Of a DNA stretch of 64,000 nt, positions 63,450 through 64,000 are shown in pieces. The DNA lies in assembly GCF_001428125.1 (NCBI RefSeq), contig NZ_LMSM01000009.1:166709-230708 (forward strand), in the 5' to 3' direction. This DNA comes from Nocardioides sp. Soil774. GTDB lineage: Bacteria; Actinomycetota; Actinomycetes; Propionibacteriales; Nocardioidaceae. Numbering within the stretch: the first letter of the stretch is position 1; each line of letters starts with the position of its first letter. Both the position numbers and the translations under genes were made by a program. The notes under the pieces are model-generated. The model saw nothing but the letters and a program-made list of their open reading frames with translations. It ran no database searches and was not told where the DNA came from.

Positions 63450-64000
63450 ATGACCCAGCAGAGCCCCGCCACCACCCCCGTGATCGTCGTCGGTGTCGGC
63501 CCCGAGGAGGTGGACTCGGCGCTCGCGTTCGCCGCGGAGGAGGCGGTGCGCGCGCGCTGTGGGCTGCACCTCGTCCACGCGCTGCACGTCGCGCCGCCGG
63601 GACCCGAGAACGCCCTGCTGACCGACGTCGACGTCGAGAAGTGGGGCCGCGAGGTGCTCGAGCTCGCGGTCAAGCACGCCGAGGACCTTGTCGACGGCGT
63701 CGTCCCGGTCACCCACGAGCTGCGGCGCGGTGCACCGGTGCACGTGCTGGTCGAGGCCGGCCGCGACGCCCGGATGGTCGTGCTGGAGCACCGGCACCTG
63801 TCCAAGCTCTCGCGCATCGTCAACCGCACCGTCGCCGGCGGGGTCGCCGCGCACCTCCCGGTGCCGGTGGTGGCCGTGCCGAGCGGCTGGTCGCCGTCGG
63901 AGGGGCACCAGGTCGTCGTCGCGGGCGTCGACGTCCCGGAGCGCTCCGACGAGGTGCTGCGCACCGCGATCGCGGAGGCCCGCGCCCGCGACGCGTCGCT
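63450..64000 (+). CDS. Universal stress protein (UspA family), truncated by the window end
   Basis: The first 183 codons of a universal stress protein. Residues 1 to about 148 make one Usp domain (TPVIVVGVG; AFAAEEAVRARCGLHLVHAL; then VVLEHRHLSKLSR). A second begins HQVVVAGVDVPERSDEVLRTA, so the full protein should have two tandem Usp domains (about 290 residues). The G-x2-G ATP-binding loop of the first is weak. Such proteins respond to hypoxia, starvation and other stress. ATG 63450 follows GAGGAGG. Confidence 0.87.
   Translation, partial: MTQQSPATTPVIVVGVGPEEVDSALAFAAEEAVRARCGLHLVHALHVAPPGPENALLTDVDVEKWGREVLELAVKHAEDLVDGVVPVTHELRRGAPVHVLVEAGRDARMVVLEHRHLSKLSRIVNRTVAGGVAAHLPVPVVAVPSGWSPSEGHQVVVAGVDVPERSDEVLRTAIAEARARDAS

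Overview
The window is a stretch of chromosome from a high-GC actinobacterium, most probably Nocardioides or another Nocardioidaceae member. The evidence is the very high GC with near-total GC in third codon positions, frequent GTG starts, many leaderless promoters (a TANNNT box 6-8 nt before the start codon), a tmRNA with an actinobacterial tag, the CysO/Mec/CysM sulfur-carrier genes, and a gene order around pncB-clpS-mec-cysO-cysM-murI-rph-rdgB that matches mycobacteria (recalled Rv1330c-Rv1341). I see no prophage, insertion sequence, CRISPR array or resistance island. The window is core chromosome with small mobile-looking repeats in a few gaps.

Layout. 1-1028: end of a Tad/Flp pilus cluster (TadE- and TadG-like minor pilins). 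1076-7271: glgX-treY-treZ operon, making trehalose from glycogen or maltodextrin. 7401-9125: two tandem secreted paralogues of unknown function, each followed by a hairpin terminator. 9230-14028: prfB, ftsE, ftsX, a coiled-coil M23 peptidase and smpB; the tmRNA partner of SmpB lies at 17674-18041. 14028-17552: amidohydrolase, a CNNM/CorC gene broken by one frameshift, a membrane protein and a nitroreductase. 18196-25799: assorted metabolic and secreted genes (DJ-1/PfpI, GNAT, GH6, BtuF-like, HIT, PAP2, FabG). 25800-26790: a c-di-AMP (ydaO-type) riboswitch, the NlpC/P60 hydrolase it should control, and a terminator. 26826-33928: DUF3048 lipoprotein, TetR, YqgE, DUF3039, a DEAD/DEAH helicase, IclR, HxlR, PaaI thioesterase and an AsnC regulator divergent from hpd. 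35425-43628: ASCH-like protein, a tiny zinc-ribbon protein, LysE/LysG pair, lipoprotein, pncA/pncB, clpS, DUF2017 and a NUDIX-DUF429 fusion. 43900-53152: MFS transporter, mec-cysO-cysM, phosphatase, murI-MBL, a two-component system, rph-rdgB. 53164-57656: an unusual tRNA, bcp, a Ni/Co transporter behind a Nur-like operator, DUF3618, a solitary GroES-like protein, a flavin monooxygenase, an acyltransferase and a 48-residue membrane protein. 57733-64000: amidase, GH16 glucanase, tRNA-Lys, a phytoene-desaturase-like oxidoreductase, a zinc alcohol dehydrogenase and a truncated universal stress protein.

The most notable points are: a class I (short variable loop) tRNA with a UAG leucine anticodon; at least three families of short palindromic repeats, one tandemly repeated at 43.6 kb with a relative at 22 kb, one apparently inserted with a 9-bp target duplication; divergent leaderless promoters for pncB and clpS that share one -10 box; and a NUDIX-DUF429 fusion. 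All coordinates and motifs were read by eye; family assignments rest on recognised motifs and not on database searches.
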